NCBI GenBank assembly: GCA_051891195.1
Contig: JBJFEZ010000034.1
Coordinates: 1 to 9,706 of the forward strand
Length of the DNA stretch: 9,706 nt
Source: CAG-273 sp051891195
GTDB lineage: Bacteria > Bacillota > Clostridia > TANB77 > CAG-508
Direction: 5' to 3'
Positions within the stretch are counted from its first letter, which is position 1. Every line of letters starts with the position of its first letter. The position numbers and the translations under genes were made by a program. The notes below the pieces were generated by a model. The model ran no database searches. It was not told the origin of the DNA and saw nothing but the letters and a program-made list of their open reading frames with translations. This document shows positions 1 through 4,691 of this stretch, in pieces.

Positions 1-562
1 CTCTTTTTTCTTGTTTTCTTTCTTCCATATTTTCTAATAAATTGCCAATTATTTCAGCTGGTCTAATTCCAAACATAAATACTAATAGAATAATAGAAAT
101 ACCAATGGTTAATATTATAGCTCCAACTTGTCCTAATGCATTTATTAAAGGAATGGCAATAACACTACCTATAACTCCACCGCCTATTTCCTTTTCTCCT
201 AAATAATATGCCTCTTCAATAACCTTTTCAAAGTTCTGGTTTAAGTTAATATTTCCTTTTCCAACTTGAAAAATACTTGATAATGCTGCAATGCACAATA
301 AAAATATGCCATATTGTATTAGTTTGTGTGTCATATATTCTTTATCATTATGTGTCATATATATTGCTATTAATAACATTCCAATAGGAATAATGTATTT
401 AATGAATCCCATTATTCCACCAAGCATTGGGCTTAAAACCTTTCCAACGCTTCCTGATTTAGCATAAATTAATATCATTAATAAAACACTAAGCAATATT
501 AATACTACTACTGCTACATTTATATCTACTTTGTTTTTCTTTTTTCTTCCTCTTTTTGCCAC
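1..562 (-). CDS. ftsK: DNA translocase FtsK/SpoIIIE family, N-terminal membrane part (truncated by window edge)
   Basis: FtsK/SpoIIIE proteins are septum-anchored, ATP-driven DNA pumps that clear chromosome arms from the closing division or sporulation septum. Only the first 187 codons are in the window; the motor and gamma domains would lie beyond the left edge. Visible are a basic start (AKRGRKKKNK), hydrophobic segments at about residues 14-33, 50-68 and 85-100, and a long one at about 130-165 with the stretch GGGVIGSVIAIPLINALGQV, which resembles the fourth helix region of the FtsK 4TM domain. A charged linker then begins (NMEERKQEKR). I chose a GTG start because the only nearby upstream ATG, in another frame, is stopped after two codons, and GGAAGG lies about 10 bases before the GTG. 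Whether it is the division (FtsK) or sporulation (SpoIIIE) paralogue cannot be told from this part. Confidence 0.85.
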   Translation of the reverse strand, partial: MAKRGRKKKNKVDINVAVVVLILLSVLLMILIYAKSGSVGKVLSPMLGGIMGFIKYIIPIGMLLIAIYMTHNDKEYMTHKLIQYGIFLLCIAALSSIFQVGKGNINLNQNFEKVIEEAYYLGEKEIGGGVIGSVIAIPLINALGQVGAIILTIGISIILLVFMFGIRPAEIIGNLLENMEERKQEKR

Positions 563-607
563 TTTTTTCTTCCTTCCTTTAGTTCTGCATAACTCTATGT
601 AAAAAGC

Positions 608-662
608 CAGAAATCGGAAATCAATTTAATATTGATTTTTCAATCTCTGACCCCGATATCTG
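608..662. repeat. Nested hairpin between ftsK and the coiled-coil gene
   Basis: Two nested inverted repeats fill the 113-base gap. Outer arms CAGAAATCGG (608-617) and CCGATATCTG (653-662) pair at 9 of 10 positions. Inner arms AAATCAAT (618-625) and ATTGATTT (631-638) pair perfectly around a 5-base loop. On the minus strand the flank also repeats short GTCAGA words. There is no good T-run after the stem, so it is not a convincing terminator. It may be a dispersed intergenic repeat or a processing/stability hairpin in the transcript leading into ftsK. Confidence 0.5.
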
Positions 663-675
663 ACTTCCGAAACCA

Positions 676-1113
676 TTATTTAAGTTCTTTTCTATTATTT
701 TGAATTACCTTCATTGCATCTTGCAAAGCAACTTCTATTCCCGCTAAAACACTATCTGCATAGTCTTTTGTTCCTTTTGAAATTTCACGAGACATTTCAT
801 TAGCTGTTTCTATAATTTCTACTTTTTTCTCATATGCTTTTCTTGTAATTTCGTGTTCATCAATCATAGAAATTATTCTATTTTCTGCTTCTTTAATTAT
901 TTCATCAGCTTCATTTTGAGCTTCTACTAAAATTCTTTGTCTTTCTTCTTTTACCCATTTAGCTTGTTTTAGTTCTTCTGGTAATTTTAACCTTATTTCT
1001 TTTATAATATCTAAAATTTCTTCTTTATCTGCTATGCATTTACCAGAAAAAGGTACACTTCTACTTTTTTCTAACATATCTTCTAAAGTTTCTAATAAAG
1101 TAAATATTTCCAT
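676..1113 (-). CDS. Coiled-coil protein of unknown function, V-ATPase subunit H/E-like
   Basis: A 145-residue, charged, almost entirely helical protein with no signal peptide or membrane segment. Residues from about 30 to 115 have the Lys/Glu/Ala-rich heptad pattern of a coiled coil (AQNEADEIIKEAENRI and similar). This general pattern is shared with peripheral-stalk subunits of ATP synthases (V-type subunit H/E, F-type b) and with DivIVA-like proteins, so automatic labels such as ATPase are common for such sequences. No catalytic motif is visible, so no enzymatic role is claimed. An AAGGGG ribosome binding site lies about 7 bases before the ATG. It follows rsmD by 36 bases and precedes ftsK by 113 bases on the same strand, probably in one transcript. 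The real function is unknown; a scaffold or cell-division role is only a guess. Confidence 0.7.
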   Translation of the reverse strand: MEIFTLLETLEDMLEKSRSVPFSGKCIADKEEILDIIKEIRLKLPEELKQAKWVKEERQRILVEAQNEADEIIKEAENRIISMIDEHEITRKAYEKKVEIIETANEMSREISKGTKDYADSVLAGIEVALQDAMKVIQNNRKELK

Positions 1114-1149
1114 TGTTTTACCCCTTTCAACCTTAAGAGTTAATATATT

Positions 1150-1710
1150 TTAACTTCTTTTTTCTAAGAATATAAGACTCACTCTTCCATATTTTCTCAT
1201 ATCTTTTATATTTATATTTAACTTTTCTAATTCGAGCAATTCTCGTTTCTCATCATCGGTTTCTATGATTAGGTTACCTTTTTCTTTTAGTAAATTTAAT
1301 TCTAGTATTCTTTTTACAGAATCTACTGCTATATTAGCTTCATATGGTGGATCTATATATACAAAATCAAATTGTATTTTTTCCTGTTTTAAAATTTCTA
1401 ATACCCTTTTGTAGTCTTTATTTATTATAACTGCTTTGGTATCCATTCTTGTCTTTTTTAAATTTTCGTATATCATTTTAGTTGCAAGATTGTTTTTTTC
1501 GCCAAGGTATGCTTTTTTAGCTCCTCTACTTAAAAATTCAATAGCTATTGCTCCACTTCCAGCAAATAAATCCAAAACAACAGTATTTAGTATTCTAGGT
1601 TGTAATATATTAAAAAGTGATTCCTTAACTCTGTCTAATGTTGGCCTTGTAGAAATATTATCTATTGAATTTAATTTAGTTCCTCTTGCTGTTCCGCTAA
1701 TTACTCTCAT
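1150..1710 (-). CDS. rsmD: 16S rRNA (guanine(966)-N(2))-methyltransferase RsmD
   Basis: RsmD transfers a methyl group from S-adenosylmethionine to N2 of G966 in 16S rRNA during small-subunit assembly in the cytoplasm. The 186-residue length is normal. Family signatures are in order: MRVISGTARG at 1-10, the TRPTLDRVKESLFN segment at 21-34, the SAM-binding loop DLFAGSGA at 47-54, an acidic residue at the end of the second strand (E71) and the catalytic DPPY at 120-123. The start is the ATG giving the conserved MRVISG terminus. It is the first gene of a minus-strand unit behind a TTGACA promoter and is followed 36 bases later by the coiled-coil gene. In many Firmicutes coaD follows rsmD; here it does not. 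Confidence 0.95.
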   Translation of the reverse strand: MRVISGTARGTKLNSIDNISTRPTLDRVKESLFNILQPRILNTVVLDLFAGSGAIAIEFLSRGAKKAYLGEKNNLATKMIYENLKKTRMDTKAVIINKDYKRVLEILKQEKIQFDFVYIDPPYEANIAVDSVKRILELNLLKEKGNLIIETDDEKRELLELEKLNINIKDMRKYGRVSLIFLEKRS

Positions 1711-1732
1711 AGTACCTCTATATGATATATAT

Positions 1733-1760
1733 ATTTTATAGTTTTCTGCTAATATGTCAA
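1733..1760 (-). promoter_or_regulatory. Probable sigma-A promoter of rsmD
   Basis: On the minus strand a perfect -35 TTGACA (1755-1760) is followed after 16 bases by TAAAAT (1733-1738), one mismatch from TATAAT. The -10 lies just over 20 bases before the rsmD ATG, so the leader would be short. In such AT-rich DNA -10-like words are frequent; the exact -35 is the main support. Confidence 0.55.
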
Positions 1761-1775
1761 TATTTTTAACATAAT

Positions 1776-1825
1776 TGTAATATTATTTTAATGTTTTTGT
1801 AATAATGTTTTATTTTTGTAATATT
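1776..1825. promoter_or_regulatory. Three TGTAATA(T/A)T boxes upstream of the rsmD promoter
   Basis: On the plus strand TGTAATATT occurs at 1776-1784 and 1817-1825, and TGTAATAAT at 1798-1806. Start-to-start spacing is 22 and 19 bases, and several boxes are preceded by runs of T. The first begins 15 bases beyond the rsmD -35. A similar set lies in front of the sepF promoter. They could be an UP-like or curved-DNA element or a repressor site; chance in AT-rich DNA remains possible. Confidence 0.3.
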
Positions 1826-1887
1826 ACTTTTTTGTATTATATATTAAATTATGTTAAATGTAAAGAGATTTTTTTTATTTCTTGCTA

Positions 1888-1934
1888 TGCACAAGAAAAA
1901 ACTGTGCAATTCAAAATTTAAATTTTTTGAATTG
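1888..1934. repeat. Two overlapping AT-rich hairpins
   Basis: TGCACA (1888-1893) and TGTGCA (1903-1908) form one inverted repeat. CAATTCAAAA (1907-1916) and TTTTGAATTG (1925-1934) form a perfect 10-base-pair second one with an 8-base loop. They sit exactly where the recombinase remnant loses its reading frame, so they may belong to whatever interrupted it. They could also act as a weak two-way terminator. They lie in the gene-poor stretch 1711-2179. Confidence 0.4.
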
Positions 1935-2052
1935 TTTTATACTTTATATCCTCACTGGCATTAAAAAAAGCACTTAACTCTTCTTTAGTTAGTACTTTAC
2001 TTTTCTCTCTTGTATGCTTTAACATTGGTATTTGCTTCTTATTTTTCAAATT
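1918..2052 (-). pseudogene. Remnant of a tyrosine recombinase/integrase
   Basis: The minus strand encodes a 44-residue open stretch whose middle part reads KVLTKEELSAFFNASEDIKY, preceded by KQIPMLKHTREKS. This resembles the entry into the catalytic domain of phage-integrase-family tyrosine recombinases, where a V/YLTKEE motif precedes a helix and the D(I/L)KxxAI segment. The expected continuation (LLY.TGLR with the first catalytic Arg) is missing: a stop follows immediately, within a hairpin region. Upstream the frame has several stops. No ribosome binding site or full gene is present, so this is a decayed fragment. The assignment rests on pattern recognition over a short stretch. Confidence 0.45.
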
Positions 2053-2073
2053 TTATATCTATTTATCTCACTG

Positions 2074-2100
2074 TGACCATTGCGAGGCACGAGCAATTTA
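2074..2100. repeat. REP-like palindromic element
   Basis: The plus strand reads TGACCATTGCGAGGCACGAG then CAATTTA. ATTGC (2079-2083) and GCAAT (2093-2097) are inverted around a GC-rich centre unlike the AT-rich surroundings. It resembles the ATTGCGAGG-type short intergenic repeats found dispersed in many bacterial genomes. No other full copy is seen in this window. Confidence 0.3.
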
Positions 2101-2125
2101 GTACATATCTGTGTATTTAATTTTT

Positions 2126-2162
2126 GGCAAAAATGACACACTTTATATTTGTAAGTGTGTCA
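2126..2162 (-). terminator. Intrinsic terminator of the pilin-like/279-residue gene unit
   Basis: Perfect 10-base-pair stem: TGACACACTT (2134-2143) against AAGTGTGTCA (2153-2162) with a 9-base loop. Read on the minus strand the stem is followed by a T-run (ATTTTTGCC). It begins 17 bases after the stop codon of the gene ending at 2180, the expected place for a Rho-independent terminator. On the plus strand the stem is followed only by a short A-run, so it acts on the minus strand. Confidence 0.85.
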
Positions 2163-2179
2163 AAAATTGCTATAACATC

Positions 2180-3019
2180 TTAGCTAGCGTTAAACAAGAA
2201 ATATGTTGTACTTTTTATTTTTTCATTAATTTTGTTAGCTTCTTTTCCTCCAGACTTCAAAAATTGCCCTCCTATATAAAAACTTCCGTAGTCAGTTTCA
2301 GTTATTAATCTGTCTCCAAGATACTGTCCTACCATCTCTTTCCAAGTTTGTCCATACTTAAATTCAAATTCTCCCACCAATTCATTTGTTATTCCATCTC
2401 TTAAAATAAAAGTAGATTTTTCTTTCAATTCTACTGGTATTTTTAATACCTTAGTATCTCCACCACTATATTTTATTGTAAATGAATATTCTCCACTTTT
2501 TGTAACACTATATTCATATTTATTAAAGTAGTTTATCTCTATGTTTTCTCCTGTTAATTCATCTGGCAATGTTATTATGGTAGTTGGCATACTTGACATC
2601 ACAATATCCAAATACACAAATCTAATACAATTTTCAAAAGAGCCCATAGTCTTAATCATTTCAGAATTTTTTTCTATAAATTCTTCTTCTGTCATTCCAA
2701 TTACTTCTTCAAAACTATTTTTATTTTCAGCCTCCGCAATTTCTTGCTTCATTTCTGTTATTGTTTTCTTATTTAATTGTGGATTATAATTACAATAATC
2801 TTCTATACATAATACTATCAACTCATTTGCATCTTTAAATTGTTCTATAGTAATACCTTGTTGAGCTAATTTAATTTCCAAATCTTCTTTGTTATTCATA
2901 TTATATAAGCCACAAAGTTTTTCTACTATTATTTCGTCTGTTAATTTAGTATTTATAAAATCTTGTATTGAATATTTCAAATACAATATAATATCTGTAT
3001 CATTTACCTTATACATCAT
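2180..3019 (-). CDS. Uncharacterised 279-residue protein downstream of a prepilin-like gene
   Basis: I do not recognise a named family. The first half (about 1-130) is helical and charged, without signal peptide or membrane segment, and contains Cys36, Cys72 and Cys77. The second half looks beta-rich: LPDELTGENIEINYFNKYEY, then SGEYSFTIKYSGGDTKVLKIPVE (about 170-200, Ig-like strand pattern), then FILRDGITNELVGEFEFKYG followed by QTWKEMV. The last part recalls the TW-containing C-terminal module often seen in pilin-like and secreted clostridial proteins, which is odd for a protein with no export signal. The gene starts 7 bases after the stop of the prepilin-like frame, so the two are cotranscribed. 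The ribosome site is weak (AAAGG); the second ATG (3016) has better spacing and may be the true start. A strong terminator follows. Confidence 0.7.
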   Translation of the reverse strand: MMYKVNDTDIILYLKYSIQDFINTKLTDEIIVEKLCGLYNMNNKEDLEIKLAQQGITIEQFKDANELIVLCIEDYCNYNPQLNKKTITEMKQEIAEAENKNSFEEVIGMTEEEFIEKNSEMIKTMGSFENCIRFVYLDIVMSSMPTTIITLPDELTGENIEINYFNKYEYSVTKSGEYSFTIKYSGGDTKVLKIPVELKEKSTFILRDGITNELVGEFEFKYGQTWKEMVGQYLGDRLITETDYGSFYIGGQFLKSGGKEANKINEKIKSTTYFLFNAS

Positions 3020-3026
3020 CTTACCT

Positions 3027-3331
3027 TTATTTCCGTGTAAGTTGTTCTGCTATTTTATTTATTGCTTCTATGTCTTTTTCTGCCCCTTCTTGTGTTTTTT
3101 GATCTGCTATTTTTGCTCTTGTTATTAAACCATTATCTCCAAATAGGGCTGTTATACTTATTCCTGCTAAAATTAGTAGCACCACTATAGTTACTACAAG
3201 TGCTATTAGGGTTATACCCTTTTGGGTGTTGAATTGTGAGTGATGAGATTTGAGTCTTTCTTTATTTTTTAGAACTGTGGCTCTCTCTCTCTCTCTCTCT
3301 CTAGAGCCACAAAGGTTTTAAGATTTTTCAT
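3027..3331 (-). CDS. Type IV prepilin-like gene, out of frame at an (AG)11 tract (possible phase-variable gene)
   Basis: AGGAGG stands about 10 bases before ATG (3329-3331). This frame reads MKNLKTFVALEREREREPQF and stops at 3269-3271. Another frame, open to a stop at 3027-3029, reads QKGITLIALVVTIVVLLILA followed by GISITALFGDNGLITRAKIA and a charged helical tail. That is a class III-type prepilin signal (KG before a long hydrophobic helix) with a small globular remainder; the part after the Gly is 62 residues. The pilin frame has no ATG, GTG or TTG between its upstream stop and the hydrophobic segment. Removing one AG unit, or adding two, joins the good start to the pilin frame as a single protein; the third phase stops soon after the tract. 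The usual Glu at position 5 of the mature pilin is Ala here. Alternatives are a pseudogene or a local assembly error. Confidence 0.6.
3277..3310. repeat. (CT)11/(AG)11 microsatellite inside an inverted repeat
   Basis: Eleven CT units run from 3281 to 3302 on the plus strand. They are bounded by GTGGCTCT (3277-3284) and AGAGCCAC (3303-3310), exact inverse complements, so the element looks like a GTGGCTCT/AGAGCCAC palindrome with an expanded CT centre. It lies inside the 5' coding part of the prepilin-like gene. Tracts of this length are prone to slipped-strand gain or loss of units. Confidence 0.9.
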
Positions 3332-3367
3332 CTTTTTAAATTCCTCCTTTGTATTTTTCTTAAGCTT

Positions 3368-3396
3368 ATATTACTATAACTAAACTAAAAAGTAAA
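3368..3396 (-). promoter_or_regulatory. Possible promoter of the prepilin-like gene
   Basis: On the minus strand TTTACT (3391-3396) and TAATAT (3368-3373) are separated by 17 bases. Each matches the sigma-A consensus at 4 of 6 positions. It lies about 37 bases before the ATG and after the divIVA terminator, where a promoter is expected, but the match is weak in AT-rich DNA. Confidence 0.3.
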
Positions 3397-3416
3397 TACT
3401 TTTTTTATTTTTTGTT

Positions 3417-3517
3417 ATATTACATTCTACTAGATAATGGTTCTATTAATAGAAATATACTTAGCTTAAACTAATTAATCAAAATGAACCTATTATCTAG
3501 TAACTATAATGTAATAT
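3417..3517. repeat. Long imperfect inverted repeat between divIVA and the prepilin-like gene
   Basis: Outer arms ATATTACATT (3417-3426) and AATGTAATAT (3508-3517) are perfectly complementary. Inner arms ACTAGATAATGGTTC (3429-3443) and GAACCTATTATCTAGT (3486-3501) match with a single base insertion. The arms are separated by 42 bases with little further pairing and no coding frame. The loop is too large for a terminator. It could be a remnant of a small non-autonomous element, a cruciform, or an upstream regulatory site. It is the main content of the gene-free stretch between 3331 and 3613. Confidence 0.6.
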
Positions 3518-3569
3518 TGTTGTAATTTGCAAGTTTTTAAATTAAATAAAAGTAGTAATTATCTATAAC

Positions 3570-3607
3570 AAAAAATATCTGTCAATCTACTTAAGAAATT
3601 GACAGAT
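3570..3607 (-). terminator. Intrinsic terminator of sepF-divIVA
   Basis: Perfect 10-base-pair stem: ATCTGTCAAT (3577-3586) and ATTGACAGAT (3598-3607) with an 11-base loop. On the minus strand it is followed by A and six T. It begins 5 bases after the divIVA stop codon, ending the sepF-divIVA transcript before the pilin-like region. Confidence 0.9.
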
Positions 3608-3612
3608 TATAT

Positions 3613-4062
3613 TTAGTCTTTATTTACATCTTTTAATAATTCTAATTGTGAAATAAGAAGTGATTCCATTTTTGCTTTGTATACATCAAATTGCTTTTGT
3701 AATTCTTCTAATTCTCTTTGTTTTAATGTTATTTCTTTTTCAAGTTCTATTACTGATTGTTTTGCTGATGTTTGTGCTTCATTTATAATTTGTTCAGCTT
3801 GTTGTTTTGCTAAGTTTTTTACATCTTCTGCAGCGGATTGAGCCATTATTAATGTGTTTTGTAAAGTTCCTTCTATGTTTTTATATTTTTCTATGTCTTC
3901 TTTCATATCTTCTAATTTGTTTTTTGCATCATTTGCTTCTTTATATAACTTTTCATAGTCTAAAGTTAGTTCGTCTAAAAATTCATCTACTTCATCTACA
4001 CTATATCCGTTCATCATTTGTTTAGAAAATTTTTTATTTTCAATGTCTAATGGTGTAAGCAT
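3613..4062 (-). CDS. divIVA: DivIVA-family cell-division/polarity protein
   Basis: DivIVA proteins assemble on curved membranes at septa and poles and recruit division, chromosome-anchoring or cell-wall factors. The 149-residue product has the family's N-terminal lipid-binding domain, LTPLDIENKKFSKQMMNGYS followed by VDEVDEFLDEL (about 2-31), with the hallmark F-x(5-7)-GY(S/D)-x-DEVD-x-FLD pattern. A long coiled coil follows (about 36-140). It is shorter than many DivIVA proteins but has both expected parts. The ATG has AGGAGG about 7 bases upstream. It lies 28 bases after sepF, the classic pairing of the Firmicutes ylm/division cluster, although ylmE, ylmG (yggT) and ylmH, which often accompany sepF and divIVA, are absent here. 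A terminator follows. Confidence 0.93.
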   Translation of the reverse strand: MLTPLDIENKKFSKQMMNGYSVDEVDEFLDELTLDYEKLYKEANDAKNKLEDMKEDIEKYKNIEGTLQNTLIMAQSAAEDVKNLAKQQAEQIINEAQTSAKQSVIELEKEITLKQRELEELQKQFDVYKAKMESLLISQLELLKDVNKD

Positions 4063-4090
4063 ATAAGTTTCCTCCTATTTACCTACTATT

Positions 4091-4558
4091 TTAATTTCCA
4101 TTTCTTAACCAGGAAACAGATAGTTTGCTTTTAATTTCATCTCTTGCCATTTCATTTTCAATATCATAATTAAATGGTGCAATTAACACAATAGAATTAG
4201 AGATTTTTTGCATATGTCCATCTAATGCGTGAACAGCTCCAGATATAACATCTATAATTCTTCTTGCAACGTCTTTATTAACGTATTCTAAGTTTACAAT
4301 TATAGATTTTTTTTCTTTTAATAAGTCACATATACTAGCTGCTTGTTCAAATGTAGTTGGTTGAGAAATTACCATTCTTACTTGTTGAACTTGTGGCATA
4401 CTAACAACTTTATTTTTTCTGCCCCATAGTTTCTTTTCCTCTTCTTCGTTTTCATTTTCTTCTTCTATATCATAGTTTTCTACTTCTTCATCTTCTCTAT
4501 CTTCTGCTGGGTCCATTCCAAATAATCCCCATACTTTTTCCATTATAGCTCCTGCCAT
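4091..4558 (-). CDS. sepF: Cell division protein SepF
   Basis: SepF binds FtsZ and membrane, bundling and anchoring Z-ring filaments. The 155-residue protein shows the family layout: an N-terminal amphipathic membrane-binding helix (about 1-14, AGAIMEKVWGLFGM), a very acidic disordered linker (16-42), and the SepF fold from about 58, with RMVISQPTTFEQAASICDLL, IIVNLEYVNKDVARRIIDVI, SGAVHALDGHMQKISNSIVL and IAPFNYDI. The chosen ATG has AGGAGG about 7 bases upstream; the second ATG (codon 6) would remove part of the helix. It is the first gene of a two-gene unit with divIVA and has its own TTGACA promoter. Confidence 0.96.
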   Translation of the reverse strand: MAGAIMEKVWGLFGMDPAEDREDEEVENYDIEEENENEEEEKKLWGRKNKVVSMPQVQQVRMVISQPTTFEQAASICDLLKEKKSIIVNLEYVNKDVARRIIDVISGAVHALDGHMQKISNSIVLIAPFNYDIENEMARDEIKSKLSVSWLRNGN

Positions 4559-4606
4559 CTTAACGACCTCCTAATAATTATTTGTCTTCCGTTTTTTACT
4601 GTAAAT

Positions 4607-4635
4607 AGTATCTAACTTTTTAGTCTTCTTGTCAA
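4607..4635 (-). promoter_or_regulatory. Probable sigma-A promoter of sepF-divIVA
   Basis: On the minus strand a perfect TTGACA (4630-4635) is followed after 17 bases by GATACT (4607-4612); TACTAT (4605-4610), at 19 bases, is an alternative -10. It sits about 50 bases before the sepF ATG in the intergenic region after the HlyD-like gene. The exact -35 and good spacing support it; the -10 is weak. Confidence 0.55.
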
Positions 4636-4648
4636 TAGTTTTTTTGTT

Positions 4649-4690
4649 TGTAATAATAATTTAATACTTCTGTAATATTTTTGTAATATT
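4649..4690. promoter_or_regulatory. Three TGTAATA(T/A)T boxes with phased T-tracts upstream of the sepF promoter
   Basis: TGTAATAAT at 4649-4657 and TGTAATATT at 4671-4679 and 4682-4690, start spacing 22 and 11 bases, that is about two and one helical turns. T-runs repeat with the boxes, a pattern expected to bend DNA. The nearest box starts 13 bases beyond the sepF -35, as at rsmD. No convincing terminator for the upstream mutL-to-HlyD unit is visible here, so read-through into sepF is possible. Confidence 0.35.
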
Positions 4691-4691
4691 T

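Noticed and set aside
608..662. Intrinsic terminator after the coiled-coil gene
   Set aside because: The minus-strand sequence after either stem has no run of T, so only a structural hairpin is supported.
1436..1741. Plus-strand open frames (also 2111-2308, 2541-2789, 2889-3128, 3807-4025, 4851-5036, 5170-5361, 7518-7781, 7954-8178)
   Set aside because: Most lie opposite well-identified or better-supported minus-strand genes, encode Ile/Leu/Phe/Ser-rich low-information peptides typical of antisense AT-rich DNA, and match no recognisable family.
3281..3302. CT tract as a CRISPR or tandem gene repeat
   Set aside because: It is a pure dinucleotide microsatellite with no spacers and no longer unit.
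3269..3331. The 20-codon frame MKNLKT...EPQF as a functional small peptide gene
   Set aside because: It is the closed-phase product of the prepilin-like gene; its Glu-Arg repeats are simply the translated AG tract. A regulatory leader-peptide role cannot be excluded but nothing supports it.
3417..3517. Long inverted repeat as the divIVA terminator
   Set aside because: A much better terminator with a T-run lies directly after the divIVA stop (3570-3607), and the 42-base loop is too large.
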